DNA from: JBCBWG01 sp036804185
Lineage (GTDB): Bacteria; Pseudomonadota; Alphaproteobacteria; Rhizobiales; Hyphomicrobiaceae
Length of the DNA stretch: 48,809 nucleotides
Assembly: GCA_050330095.1 (NCBI GenBank)
Contig: JBHJOC010000054.1
Location: 1 to 48,809, forward strand
Reading direction: 5' to 3'
Below, piece after piece: positions 1 to 7,723 of this stretch. Position numbers and translations under genes: made by a program. A model generated the notes under the pieces. The model saw only the letters and a list, made by a program, of their open reading frames with translations, did no database searches and had not been told where the DNA came from. Position 1 is the stretch's first letter; each line of letters starts with the position of its first letter.

Positions 1-309
1 AAGGATGTTGCGGATCGTGCCGTTCGGCGAGCGCCACATCTTCTTGAGGCCGAACTCTTCGACGCGCGCTTCGTCGGGCGTGATCGTCGCGCATTTGACA
101 CCGACGCCATGGCGCTTGATCGCTTCGGCTGCATCGATCGTGACCTGGTCGTCGGTCTTGTCGCGGTACTCAATCCCGAGATCGTAGTATTCGAGTGTCA
201 CATCGAGGTAGGGGTGGATCAGCTTGTCCTTGATGGCCTGCCAGATGATGCGGGTCATCTCGTCGCCGTCGAGTTCGACGACCGTGCCTGCGACCTTGAT
301 TTTGGACAT
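1..309 (-). CDS. icd: NADP-dependent isocitrate dehydrogenase, N-terminal part (runs off the window)
   Basis: The first 103 codons are visible, starting MSKIKVAGTVVELDGDEMTR. This is the conserved N terminus of the homodimeric NADP-type isocitrate dehydrogenase, which oxidatively decarboxylates isocitrate to 2-oxoglutarate in the TCA cycle. The stretch IKDKLIHPYLDVTLEYYDLG followed by RDKTDDQVTIDAAEAI is typical of the family. The ATG start is supported by a GGAGG Shine-Dalgarno about six bases upstream. The gene continues beyond base 1, so the catalytic C-terminal three quarters cannot be seen. It is divergent from the glutamate-synthase-like gene. Confidence 0.95.
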   Translation of the reverse strand, partial: MSKIKVAGTVVELDGDEMTRIIWQAIKDKLIHPYLDVTLEYYDLGIEYRDKTDDQVTIDAAEAIKRHGVGVKCATITPDEARVEEFGLKKMWRSPNGTIRNIL

Positions 310-612
310 GCTGGGCCTCCGATGGTGTGTGGATGGTCGGCTGCCGCGCGCGGCGCGGCCAGGGATCGCACGACACGTGAGCGACGTGACGCGTGAGATG
401 CGTGACGCGTGAGATACAGGCCACGGCAAACGGCGCCAATGGGCGGAAGGGATGAGGGGCCGACCCGCTTGGCGCTGTGATGCGCGAGGAGAGGCATCCC
501 ACGCCGAACGTCTGAGAGGCATCAACTGTCGCAAAAGCCGTATAACGCCTAACCCGGGTACGGCACCTGAGAGCAGCCGGAAGCTGCAGCGGGCCACGAG
601 GGATCAGATCGA
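310..612. other. Divergent intergenic region with 15-bp direct repeat
   Basis: This 303-base spacer lies between icd (minus) and the glutamate-synthase-like gene (plus), so it should hold both promoters. I see no credible gene. A perfect 15-bp direct repeat, CGTGACGCGTGAGAT, occurs at 385-399 and 401-415 with one base between copies. Spacing of about one and a half helical turns would suit a tandem operator, but no regulator is recognised. Confidence 0.5.
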
Positions 613-2229
613 ATGTTTGCTTTGCGCTACCTGCCGCTGTGGACCGCGTTCGTTGCAACGATCGTGGCGGGCGCGGCGATCTACGGGTTCCCTGCGCTCG
701 CGCCCTGGCTCTCGCTCCCCTTTATCGCGTTCGCCGGGTTGACGTTTCTCGGGTTGCGCGATCTCTTTCAGACCAAGCACGCAATCCTGCGCAACTATCC
801 GATCCTCGCGCACCTCCGGTTTCTCTTCGAAAAAATCAGACCGGAAATGCGGCAGTATTTCTTCGAGAGCGAGAAGGATGGAACGCCCTTCGCGCGCGAT
901 AAGCGGGCGCTTGTCTATCAGCGTGCGAAGCAGCAACTGGACAAGCGTCCGTTCGGTACTCAGTACGACGTTTACGCCGACAGTTATGAGTGGATGCAGC
1001 ATTCGCTCGCGGCAAAGCCCGCGTCAGGCGAGCATTTCCGAACCCTCGTCGGCGAAGGTGTGGCTGCCCAACCCTACGCAGCCAGCGTCTTCAATATCTC
1101 AGCCATGAGCTATGGCTCGCTCTCGCCGAATGCGATCCGTGCCCTCAATAAGGGTGCGCGCAAGGGTGGCTTCGCGCACGACACAGGCGAGGGCGGGATC
1201 AGCCCTTACCACCTCGAAGGTGGAGGCGACATCATTTGGGAGATCGGGACCGGCTACTTCGGCTGCAGGACCCCGAACGGGGACTTCGACCCGGAAAAGT
1301 TCGCAACCGCAGCGGCAGCACCCCAAGTCAAGATGGTCGAACTCAAACTCAGCCAGGGCGCGAAACCCGGCCAGGGTGGGATCCTCCCGGCTGCGAAAGT
1401 AACCCGCGAGATCTCGAAGATTCGCGGGGTGCCGATGGGGGAGGACTGCATTTCGCCGACAACGCACAAGACGTTTTCCGACCCCATAGGCCTTCTGCGC
1501 TACATTGCCGAGATGCGTCGCCTTTCCGGCGGAAAGCCAGCCGGCTTCAAGCTGTGCGTCGGTCATCCCTGGGAATTCATGGCGATCGCAAAGGCCATGG
1601 TCGAGACTGACATCACGCCGGACTTCATCGTGGTGGACGGCAGCGAGGGCGGCACGGGGGCAGCCCCACTCGAATTCATGGATCACGTCGGCATGCCGAT
1701 GCGCGAGGGCCTGTCGTTCGTGCACAATACGCTGGTCGGCATCGGAAAGCGCGATCGGATCAGGGTTGCTGCCTCAGGAAAGATTGTCAGCGGCTTCGAC
1801 ATGGCGCGGGCGATGGCACTTGGCGCAGACTGGTGCAATGCGGCGCGCGGCTTCATGTTCGCGGTCGGCTGCATCCAGGCGCAGACGTGCCACACCGGTC
1901 GGTGCCCAACGGGTGTGACCTCGACCGATCCCTACCGGCAACGCGCGATCGTTGTGAGCGACAAGTCGGAACGCGTTGTCAGCTTCCACCGCGAGACGAT
2001 TCACGCGCTCGGCGAGCTCGTTGCCGCTGCCGGCCTCGATCATCCGCGCGATCTCGCACCGGAGCACTTTCAGCGCCGCGCCTCACCAGATCAGGTCGTG
2101 AGCTTCGCGGAAAAGTATCCGCGCTTGCACCCTGGCGAACTCGTCATGGGGACCGCCCGAGCCCCCTATGCGTCCGCGTGGGCCATGGCCAGGCCAGATA
2201 CGTTCATGCCCGCACGCGCTTTCGCTTGA
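613..2229 (+). CDS. FMN-binding glutamate synthase family protein
   Basis: This 538-residue protein has two hydrophobic N-terminal segments (about residues 5-50) followed by a GltB-type FMN-binding TIM barrel (about 110-500). Visible hallmarks are SAMSYGSLS, the ELKLSQGAKPGQGG loop, IVVDGSEGGTGAAP, and a C-x5-C-x4-C motif (CIQAQTCHTGRC) that matches the [3Fe-4S] ligands of glutamate synthase. The family is the stand-alone synthase-domain group, lacking the amidotransferase domain of full GltB. Its substrate is not settled; some relatives are annotated as glutamate synthase-like or methylglutamate-pathway proteins. No glutamine amidotransferase or GltD gene adjoins it, so glutamate synthesis should not be assumed. 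It is followed by a convergent gene. Confidence 0.9.
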   Translation: MFALRYLPLWTAFVATIVAGAAIYGFPALAPWLSLPFIAFAGLTFLGLRDLFQTKHAILRNYPILAHLRFLFEKIRPEMRQYFFESEKDGTPFARDKRALVYQRAKQQLDKRPFGTQYDVYADSYEWMQHSLAAKPASGEHFRTLVGEGVAAQPYAASVFNISAMSYGSLSPNAIRALNKGARKGGFAHDTGEGGISPYHLEGGGDIIWEIGTGYFGCRTPNGDFDPEKFATAAAAPQVKMVELKLSQGAKPGQGGILPAAKVTREISKIRGVPMGEDCISPTTHKTFSDPIGLLRYIAEMRRLSGGKPAGFKLCVGHPWEFMAIAKAMVETDITPDFIVVDGSEGGTGAAPLEFMDHVGMPMREGLSFVHNTLVGIGKRDRIRVAASGKIVSGFDMARAMALGADWCNAARGFMFAVGCIQAQTCHTGRCPTGVTSTDPYRQRAIVVSDKSERVVSFHRETIHALGELVAAAGLDHPRDLAPEHFQRRASPDQVVSFAEKYPRLHPGELVMGTARAPYASAWAMARPDTFMPARAFA

Positions 2230-2253
2230 TGTTCCGTAAGCCACGTCGTGCGG

Positions 2254-2270
2254 TGTGCCGGTCCGGCACA
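2254..2270. terminator. Possible weak bidirectional terminator
   Basis: TGTGCCG and CGGCACA form a 7-bp stem around a three-base loop, between the convergent ends of the glutamate-synthase-like gene and the pilus protein gene. There is no T-run, so the assignment rests on position and stem only. Confidence 0.3.
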
Positions 2271-2337
2271 GGCCCGCAACATGCACGAATGGTGAGGGTC
2301 GGTTCTTGACCGCCCTGAATTCACTGGCGGCCAACGC

Positions 2338-2844
2338 TCACTGGCCGCTCGGATTCGACGCGCTGCCACCGTTCTCAGAAAAGCGCATCTTCTGCATGGA
2401 TGTGTTGGCAACGGTTGCCAGGAACTTTTCGTCATCACCGACCGTAATCGTCGGATTGCACTGCGGCGAGCAGTTGTAGGAATGGCGCGCGGTCCCCTTC
2501 TGCAGGTTGACCGTTGTCACTTCATCGCGCTGCACGATCACGCGCTGATCCTGGATGACGTTCTGATCAGCATCGAGTGCGATGATGTTGGTGATGCCGA
2601 AGGACTTGCCCGTGATCACAAGCAAGTTCGAAGCCTTCACCGTGACGTCTGCGATCGAGGGGTTGCCGATGACGATCTCGGCAACGGGGCGCGGCATCCT
2701 TAGCAACTGCGACTGGTCATATTTGACGATGAGGTCGGAGGCCGTCGCGTGGGTCGGCACAGCGACGAGCGCGAGGATCGCTAAGCCGCATGCGAGTGCG
2801 ACAGAGATGCGCTGCGCGACAGCGCGCGAGAGGATGCTCGACAT
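2338..2844 (-). CDS. Pilus assembly protein with secretin N-terminal-type domain
   Basis: This 168-residue protein has an N-terminal signal peptide (hydrophobic stretch about 14-32, then THATA). A domain resembling the N-terminal domain of CpaC-type secretins follows (about 37-115: QSQLLRMPRPVAEIVIGNPSIADV, then SFGITNIIALD). The same arrangement occurs at the start of the CpaC encoded at 6084-7700, but here no secretin domain follows. The C-terminal tail contains a Cys pair (SYNCSPQC). It is probably a periplasmic accessory to the Tad pilus. It is transcribed away from the pilin genes and so is probably not in their operon. The exact function is unknown. Confidence 0.8.
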   Translation of the reverse strand: MSSILSRAVAQRISVALACGLAILALVAVPTHATASDLIVKYDQSQLLRMPRPVAEIVIGNPSIADVTVKASNLLVITGKSFGITNIIALDADQNVIQDQRVIVQRDEVTTVNLQKGTARHSYNCSPQCNPTITVGDDEKFLATVANTSMQKMRFSENGGSASNPSGQ

Positions 2845-3319
2845 TTGGGGCTCCAGGGCAGAAGTGTCGGGTCCAGTAGGCCCGAGAATTATGAATCAAT
2901 TGCAAATGATCGCTCGTCTTCGGGATCTTCGCGAGCGCTGCCAAGTCGCCCGCCAGGATTTGCGCCAGTTGATGGATGCGACCGCGCGATGCCAAGCTGC
3001 GCTCCATGGTCCGGAGTTTGACCTCCCGCGAGACACGCGTTCGGTGGTCGTGCAGTAATGTCACCGCAGTGCGATGGGGCTTCAGCGGGGCTTCAGCGCT
3101 TGCGCCTGTCGAACCGGGTTCCGAGTGCGCTTCGCAATCACTCGCCTGTTACGTTCGGTTTACTATTTCCGAAACGGCCACTGTTTACGACTTGTTTGCC
3201 GTTCTCCTTAAGCGGCGCGAAAGAACTCCAGCGTATCAATGCACTCAAGCGGGCGGGACACCCCGGCGCTGCCTGGCAAATGAGAGAGCCAGGATTGTGA
3301 GACATCAGGAGATCTTGTC
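2845..3319. other. Intergenic region upstream of the pilin genes
   Basis: These 475 bases separate the divergent pilus accessory gene from the first Flp pilin and presumably hold both promoters. Apart from one weak 55-codon candidate ORF (2891-3058) I see no gene. The part just before the pilin is more AT-rich than its surroundings, which fits a promoter and leader. I could not identify a convincing CtrA box or sigma-54 element. Confidence 0.5.
2891..3058 (+). CDS. Possible small protein, unknown function
   Basis: This 55-codon frame begins ATG AAT CAA and encodes a mostly helical, charged peptide (LRDLRERCQVARQDLRQLMD) with heptad-like Leu/Ile spacing. It lies in the spacer between the pilus accessory gene and the Flp pilins. 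The ribosome-binding site is poor (only a GAG about six bases upstream). GC-rich DNA often gives such open frames by chance. I list it because there is no competing gene on either strand. Confidence 0.2.
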   Translation: MNQLQMIARLRDLRERCQVARQDLRQLMDATARCQAALHGPEFDLPRDTRSVVVQ

Positions 3320-3481
3320 ATGCGTAACCTCTTCGCTCGTTTCGTTGCCAACGAGTCTGGCGCCACCGCAATCGAATACGGCCTCATCGCTTCGCTGATC
3401 GCCGTTGCTGGCATCGCAGCTTTCACGGCTGTCGGAGACGGCATCACCAACACGATGACCAACGTCAAGAACAAGCTCTAA
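3320..3481 (+). CDS. flp: Flp family type IVb prepilin (copy 1)
   Basis: This 53-residue prepilin forms the Tad/Flp pilus fibre. A short basic leader (MRNLFARFVANESG) ends at the Gly before the processing site. The mature protein starts ATAIEYGLI, with the Glu5-Tyr6 pair diagnostic of Flp pilins, then a roughly 20-residue hydrophobic helix and a short polar tail (TNVKNKL). The start is supported by AGGAG seven bases upstream. The protein differs from copy 2 at only two residues (F5/V5 and A10/S10). A strong terminator follows directly, so this gene can make its own abundant short mRNA. Confidence 0.95.
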   Translation: MRNLFARFVANESGATAIEYGLIASLIAVAGIAAFTAVGDGITNTMTNVKNKL

Positions 3482-3506
3482 TTCGCAAGCAAGCTTGGAC
3501 GTTTGA

Positions 3507-3537
3507 GGGGTCGTCGGCGCTGCCGGCGGCCCCTTTT
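3507..3537 (+). terminator. Rho-independent terminator after pilin copy 1
   Basis: A GC-rich stem, GGGGTCGTCGGC pairing with GCCGGCGGCCCC (12 pairs including two G-U), has a three-base loop and is followed by TTTT. It starts about 25 bases after the pilin stop codon. Confidence 0.85.
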
Positions 3538-3738
3538 CTGTCTCGATGTCAGTTTGAAATGAGCCCTGATACTTTAATCATTCATTTGTCGTGATTTTAG
3601 TAGCCCAAGTTAATCTTGAAATTACCATCTTCATTAAGTCCGTAGAAAATGTCTCTGGGTCATAACGTTCTTCACCGGAGCGGTGAAGCTGCCCGGTAGG
3701 GCAAGAGAGAGCCTGATCTGAAAAACCTGGAGAGTCAC

Positions 3739-3900
3739 ATGCGTAACCTCGTCGCTCGTTTCGTTTCGAATGAATCTGGTGCCACTGCAATTGAATACGG
3801 CCTGATCGCTTCGCTGATCGCAGTTGCCGGTATCGCAGCTTTCACGGCTGTTGGAGACGGCATCACCAACACGATGACGAACGTCAAGAACAAGCTCTAA
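3739..3900 (+). CDS. flp: Flp family type IVb prepilin (copy 2)
   Basis: This 53-residue Flp prepilin is nearly identical to copy 1. The mature sequence from ATAIEY to the C terminus is the same residue for residue, while the DNA differs mainly at third positions. The leader is MRNLVARFVSNESG. The start is supported by CTGGAGAG about five bases upstream. Because the protein identity exceeds what the silent changes suggest, the pair is either a tandem duplication under strong protein constraint or is kept alike by gene conversion. It is processed by the CpaA peptidase encoded at 4431 and assembled by the CpaF-TadB-TadC machine. It is followed by its own terminator. Confidence 0.95.
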   Translation: MRNLVARFVSNESGATAIEYGLIASLIAVAGIAAFTAVGDGITNTMTNVKNKL

Positions 3901-3930
3901 TTCCCGATTGATCTTTGGGATGATGGTGCA

Positions 3931-3963
3931 GAGCCGCCGGGCAACCGGCGGCTCTTCGCGTTT
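3931..3963 (+). terminator. Rho-independent terminator after pilin copy 2
   Basis: GAGCCGCCGG and CCGGCGGCTC form a perfect 10-bp stem closed by a GCAA tetraloop, followed by TTCGCGTTT. It lies about 30 bases after the stop codon and should isolate pilin expression from downstream cpa genes. Confidence 0.85.
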
Positions 3964-4117
3964 CAGCCTTTCCGGCGCGGCGTGGGTGCAAAACAATTAA
4001 CTCAGAGGGATAAATGCCCGTCGAATTAACTTATGCGCAAGGCCGGATTAGTAGGGTTTTGCCTGTAAACAAAAGCAGTCGGTCGAAGTAGGCTGCAAAG
4101 CGCGTGCGGAGAGTTCC

Positions 4118-4279
4118 ATGATCGAGATCGTTCGGCGTTTTCTATATGATAAGCGGGGCGGGACGGCGATCGAATATGCGCTGATTGCCACGTTTATCGC
4201 CGTTGCTAGTATTGCTGCCTTCCAGAGTGTCGGCGATGCAGTGGTGGGGTCCATGACCAACGTAAAGGATGCGTTCTGA
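4118..4279 (+). CDS. flp: Flp family type IVb prepilin (copy 3, divergent)
   Basis: This is a third 53-residue Flp prepilin: a MIEIVRRFLYDKRG leader, then mature GTAIEYALIATFIAVA with the Glu5-Tyr6 pair, and the tail TNVKDAF. It keeps the length and architecture of copies 1 and 2 but differs at about half the positions, so it is an older paralogue. It may be a minor pilin or an alternative major subunit. No clear terminator lies between it and cpaA, so it may be co-transcribed with the assembly genes. The upstream spacer is AT-rich (CAAAACAATTAAC), suggesting its own promoter. Confidence 0.9.
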   Translation: MIEIVRRFLYDKRGGTAIEYALIATFIAVASIAAFQSVGDAVVGSMTNVKDAF

Positions 4280-4430
4280 CGGGTCGTAGCGGTTCGCAGG
4301 CGTCAATCCTTGTTCGATCGTTGATCGGGTGACGACGATTGATCCCGCTGCTCACGATCCGTTCAGACCTCCAGACTAACGTGCGAGGCCGAAAGTTGGT
4401 TCTGGCGAAGGTCGTCTCAGGGGGCGTTGC

Positions 4431-4952
4431 GTGCTCGGTTCCGAAACACTGATCTACATGGTTCTGCTCGTTTTTCCTGCAGCGATGGCGCTGGCAGCTG
4501 CCATCGATCTCGTCAGCATGACCATCCCGAACCGGATTTCGCTCGTGCTTGTCGGAGCGTTTTTCGTGGCAGCCGTGCTCGTTGGTCTGCCACTCGAGAC
4601 GATCGCGCTTCACTTGCTCGTCGGCATGCTGACGCTGATCGTGACCTTCACGCTGTTCGCCTTCAACACGATCGGCGGGGGAGATGCCAAGCTCCTACCA
4701 GCCGCCACCCTTTGGCTCGGCCTCGCACCGCTCAGCGAATTCCTGATCTACACCGGGCTGCTTGGGGGTTTGCTGTCGATCGCCCTGGTGCTTTATCGGG
4801 CAATCCTGCCACCGACGTTTTTGATCGGTCAGGATTGGGCGCTTCGCCTGCACCAGAAAACCTGTGGCGTTCCCTATGGCCTCGCGATCGGCGGTGCTGC
4901 ACTGATCGTGTTCCCGAGCACGGTTTGGTTCAAGGCGGTCGCGGCCCTGTAA
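4431..4952 (+). CDS. cpaA: A24 family prepilin peptidase (CpaA/TadV)
   Basis: This 173-residue inner-membrane aspartic protease removes the basic leader from Flp prepilins. The two catalytic aspartates are visible: D26 in AAIDLVSMTIPNR and D85 in the GGGDAKL (GxGD) motif. Four to five hydrophobic segments surround them. It is the short form without the N-methylase domain, as usual for Tad systems. The start is GTG at 4431 with an AGGGGG Shine-Dalgarno six bases upstream; an in-frame ATG at 4458 would cut the first membrane segment. It leads the cpa operon and directly follows its substrates. Confidence 0.92.
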   Translation: MLGSETLIYMVLLVFPAAMALAAAIDLVSMTIPNRISLVLVGAFFVAAVLVGLPLETIALHLLVGMLTLIVTFTLFAFNTIGGGDAKLLPAATLWLGLAPLSEFLIYTGLLGGLLSIALVLYRAILPPTFLIGQDWALRLHQKTCGVPYGLAIGGAALIVFPSTVWFKAVAAL

Positions 4953-5130
4953 GCGTCGCGCGCCCGCCCGTCCCCGTCGCACGTCGTCTGCGACCTTGCC
5001 GCCCCGGTTGCATCGAGTTCGTGCAACTTGGCGCTAATTCTGAGCCGCGGATTAACGGCCCGTTGAGGTTTCACCGCCATGGTGTGGCGAGAGGTGACCT
5101 GAGGTCGACAGACGCGGGAAGAGCGGCGAG

Positions 5131-5931
5131 ATGAGACGACCACAAATTATCGGATTGGCGGTTGCCGGCGTTGCTGGCATTGGAGCCATGATCGCATCGC
5201 AAACGATGCTGAGCCCAGCGACGCGCACGGTGGTGAAAACTGAAACCGTCAACGCGACCCGCGTTCTCGTCGCAAGCCGCGACATCGCTCTCGGCGAGAT
5301 GACGAACTCGGCGTTCTTCAAGTGGATCGACTGGCCGAGCGAAGCCGTCGCACCCAACTACATTTCCTATGACCGTGAGCCAAACGGGCGCGAGCTGATG
5401 TCAGGTGGCGTGGCCCGGTCGCCGATCACGGCGAACGAGCCGATCACGGCGCAAAAGCTGATCCGTGCAGGCCAGGGCGGGGTACTCGCCGCCATCCTGC
5501 CGCCGGGCAAGCGCGCCGCCTCGACGCCGATCTCAGAGCGCTCGGCCGTTGGCAAGATGATCCTGCCAAACGACCACGTCGACGTCATCCTGACGCAGCG
5601 CAAGCGCAGCCGCACAGGCGCTGAAGAGTTCGTCTCCGACACGCTCTTCCGCAACATCCGCGTGCTCGCAATCGGTCAGATGATCGAGGCGCGTGAGGGT
5701 CGCAAGGACGCCGAAGGCAACGTTGCGACGCTGGAGTTGACCCCGCGTCAGGCCGAGATGCTCGCACTTGCCAACACCATGGGCGAGATCAGCCTGGCGC
5801 TGCGGTCGATCGCCGACATCACAACGATGGACGATGGGTCCGGCGACGCGCTCAAGCGCGACGAAGGCCCGTCCAACGCGATCAGCGTGACGCGGTATGG
5901 GCAAACAACGCGTGCCTTCGGTGTCAACTGA
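5131..5931 (+). CDS. cpaB: Flp pilus assembly protein CpaB/RcpC
   Basis: This 266-residue protein has a single N-terminal membrane anchor (residues 1-25). An SAF domain follows (about 45-110: TRVLVASRDIALGEM, then ANEPITAQKLI), and then the RcpC/CpaB domain (about 115-235) with GKRAASTPISERSAVGKMIL and NDHVDVILT. CpaB proteins are periplasmic, work with the CpaC secretin and are thought to bind peptidoglycan through SAF. The ATG start is preceded by GAGCGGCGAG. It sits 178 bases after cpaA and 152 before cpaC, all on one strand. Confidence 0.93.
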   Translation: MRRPQIIGLAVAGVAGIGAMIASQTMLSPATRTVVKTETVNATRVLVASRDIALGEMTNSAFFKWIDWPSEAVAPNYISYDREPNGRELMSGGVARSPITANEPITAQKLIRAGQGGVLAAILPPGKRAASTPISERSAVGKMILPNDHVDVILTQRKRSRTGAEEFVSDTLFRNIRVLAIGQMIEAREGRKDAEGNVATLELTPRQAEMLALANTMGEISLALRSIADITTMDDGSGDALKRDEGPSNAISVTRYGQTTRAFGVN

Positions 5932-6083
5932 CCATTTTGCGTCGGGCCTTAGCACTTTCTCAACCCGGCGCGTCGTAGGTCTCAAGTGGTGGTCGGGGTG
6001 ATCCCGGTCGGTTTCGTATGCGTGAGTAAGCGTTTTCTGTTGCGTGCCACCCGAACTGGTAGCTCGTGAAAAGGCTTTGATCC

Positions 6084-7700
6084 ATGCGGAACAAGCATTA
6101 CCCAGGCAGCCCGCCGCTGGCGATCGGCGCAGCCGTCGTCGCCCTCTCCGCGGTGCTTGCAGGCCCGCTCGCCTCCATTGCTGTCGCAGACGGGGGTGGT
6201 CCCGCGCTGCGCAGCGGCTTCGGCGCGCAATTGCCGCCGCGGTCGAATGCTGCTCCGCTGCGCCAGCATCACGCCCAGTTGACGATCTCGCACAGTGACC
6301 GCCTCCCGCAGTCGAAGTCGGTGACGCTCGGCCGCAACAAGTCGATGCTTGTAGAGCTGCCGCGCAACCTGCGCGATGTAATCGTGTCTGACCCAGAGGT
6401 CGTCGATGCGGTCGTGCAGACGTCCAATCGCGTTTACCTGATCGGCAAAAAGATCGGCCAGGCCAACGCCTTCTTTTTTGATGAGTATGGTGAGCGGGTG
6501 CTGACCCTCGACATCGGCGTCGAGGTCGACATGACGCCGCTGCAACAGATTCTCACGCGCTTGATCCCGGGTTCCGACATCAAGGTCGAGGCGCTCAACG
6601 ATACGATCATCCTGACCGGGTCCGTGCGGAGCCCTGCCGATTCGAACCGCGCGTCCGACATCGCGTCGCGGTTTGCGGTCACGTCCGATCCGACAGCAGA
6701 AGCGCGCCAGCCGCTCAAGGTCATCAATCTCGTCGCCGTCGAGGGCGAGGAGCAGGTGATGTTGCGCGTGACGGTGGCTGAGGTTCAGCGCGAGGTGCTG
6801 AAGCAACTGGGCATCAACCTCGGGGCCGCGATCAACGCCGGCAACTTCTCGACGCAGGTGCTGACGGACAATGCGCTGCCGGTGACGGGTAATCTCTTAA
6901 GTACCGCGACTCGGATCGGAATCGAGACGGCTGCAACAGGTGGTGCTTGTGCCGTCGCTGGACTGTGCACGTTCGGCCTCAACCCAGCTGCAAACGAGAC
7001 GGCCTTTAATAATAGTGGCGTGACGGGGCAGTGGCGGTCTGGCGGTAATGCTCTTGCCGGCGCAATCAAATCGCTCGAGCGAACTGGCCTGATAAAAACC
7101 CTTGCAGAACCAAATCTAACAACTGTTTCAGGTGAAACTGCAAGGTTTCTTTCCGGAGGGCAGTTCCCATTTACAACCCGGGACAAGGATGGAAACTTTA
7201 TAACGGAATACAAAGATTTTGGGGTTGGACTATCGTTCACACCTAATGTTATGAGCGAGGGTCGCGTAAGTCTCAAAATTTCAACTGAGGTGAGCGAGCT
7301 TTCTGGTGGTGCGACCGTCACAGGCGCTTTTGTTATCAAGACGAGGAGAGCTGATACCGTTGTTGAACTTCCCTCTGGCGGCTCGTTGGCGATCGCTGGT
7401 CTCGTCTCCGAAGACACGCGGCAGAATATCGACGGTCTGCCAGGCCTCAAAAACCTGCCCATCCTCGGCACGCTGTTCCGTTCCACCGACTACCTGAAGC
7501 GCGAGACAGAACTCGTCGTGATCGTCACGCCCTACGTGGTTCGCCCGACGGCGCGCCAGAACCTCTCGCGCGCTGGCGACGGATTGCTGCCCGCGACGCA
7601 GGAAAAGCAGACTTTCCTCGGTCACCTCAACCGCATCTACAGCCGCGGCGAGCCCCAGAATGGCGGGTTCAAGGGTGACTACGGTTTCATCGTCGAGTGA
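6084..7700 (+). CDS. cpaC: Flp pilus outer-membrane secretin CpaC/RcpA
   Basis: This 538-residue secretin forms the outer-membrane channel for the Flp pilus. It has a signal peptide (about 1-35), a pilus N-terminal domain (about 70-140: VTLGRNKSMLVELPRNLRDV, then GQANAFFFDEYG), a BON-like domain (about 145-215) and a secretin core (about 270-490) with LKTLAEPNLTTVSGETARF and the closing VPV-like region LKNLPILGTLFRS, then ELVVIVTPYVV. Bases from about 6890 to 7380 are clearly AT-richer than the rest, with codons such as ATA, TTA and AAA otherwise rare here: line 7201-7260 is 25/60 GC, against 40/60 at 7501-7560. The reading frame is intact. The cpaD gene overlaps or abuts its stop. Confidence 0.95.
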   Translation: MRNKHYPGSPPLAIGAAVVALSAVLAGPLASIAVADGGGPALRSGFGAQLPPRSNAAPLRQHHAQLTISHSDRLPQSKSVTLGRNKSMLVELPRNLRDVIVSDPEVVDAVVQTSNRVYLIGKKIGQANAFFFDEYGERVLTLDIGVEVDMTPLQQILTRLIPGSDIKVEALNDTIILTGSVRSPADSNRASDIASRFAVTSDPTAEARQPLKVINLVAVEGEEQVMLRVTVAEVQREVLKQLGINLGAAINAGNFSTQVLTDNALPVTGNLLSTATRIGIETAATGGACAVAGLCTFGLNPAANETAFNNSGVTGQWRSGGNALAGAIKSLERTGLIKTLAEPNLTTVSGETARFLSGGQFPFTTRDKDGNFITEYKDFGVGLSFTPNVMSEGRVSLKISTEVSELSGGATVTGAFVIKTRRADTVVELPSGGSLAIAGLVSEDTRQNIDGLPGLKNLPILGTLFRSTDYLKRETELVVIVTPYVVRPTARQNLSRAGDGLLPATQEKQTFLGHLNRIYSRGEPQNGGFKGDYGFIVE

Positions 7701-7723
7701 CCGCTGATCTGGAGACCCCTGAC

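Noticed and set aside
3610..3624. Possible CtrA-type site (TTAA-N7-ATTA) before pilin copy 2
   Set aside because: The second half has two mismatches to TTAA, and the AT-rich spacer makes chance matches likely.
4427..5134. An alternative plus-strand frame overlapping cpaA and the cpaB leader
   Set aside because: The product is Arg/Ser/Pro-rich with no membrane segments, whereas the overlapping frame gives a complete prepilin peptidase with both catalytic aspartates.
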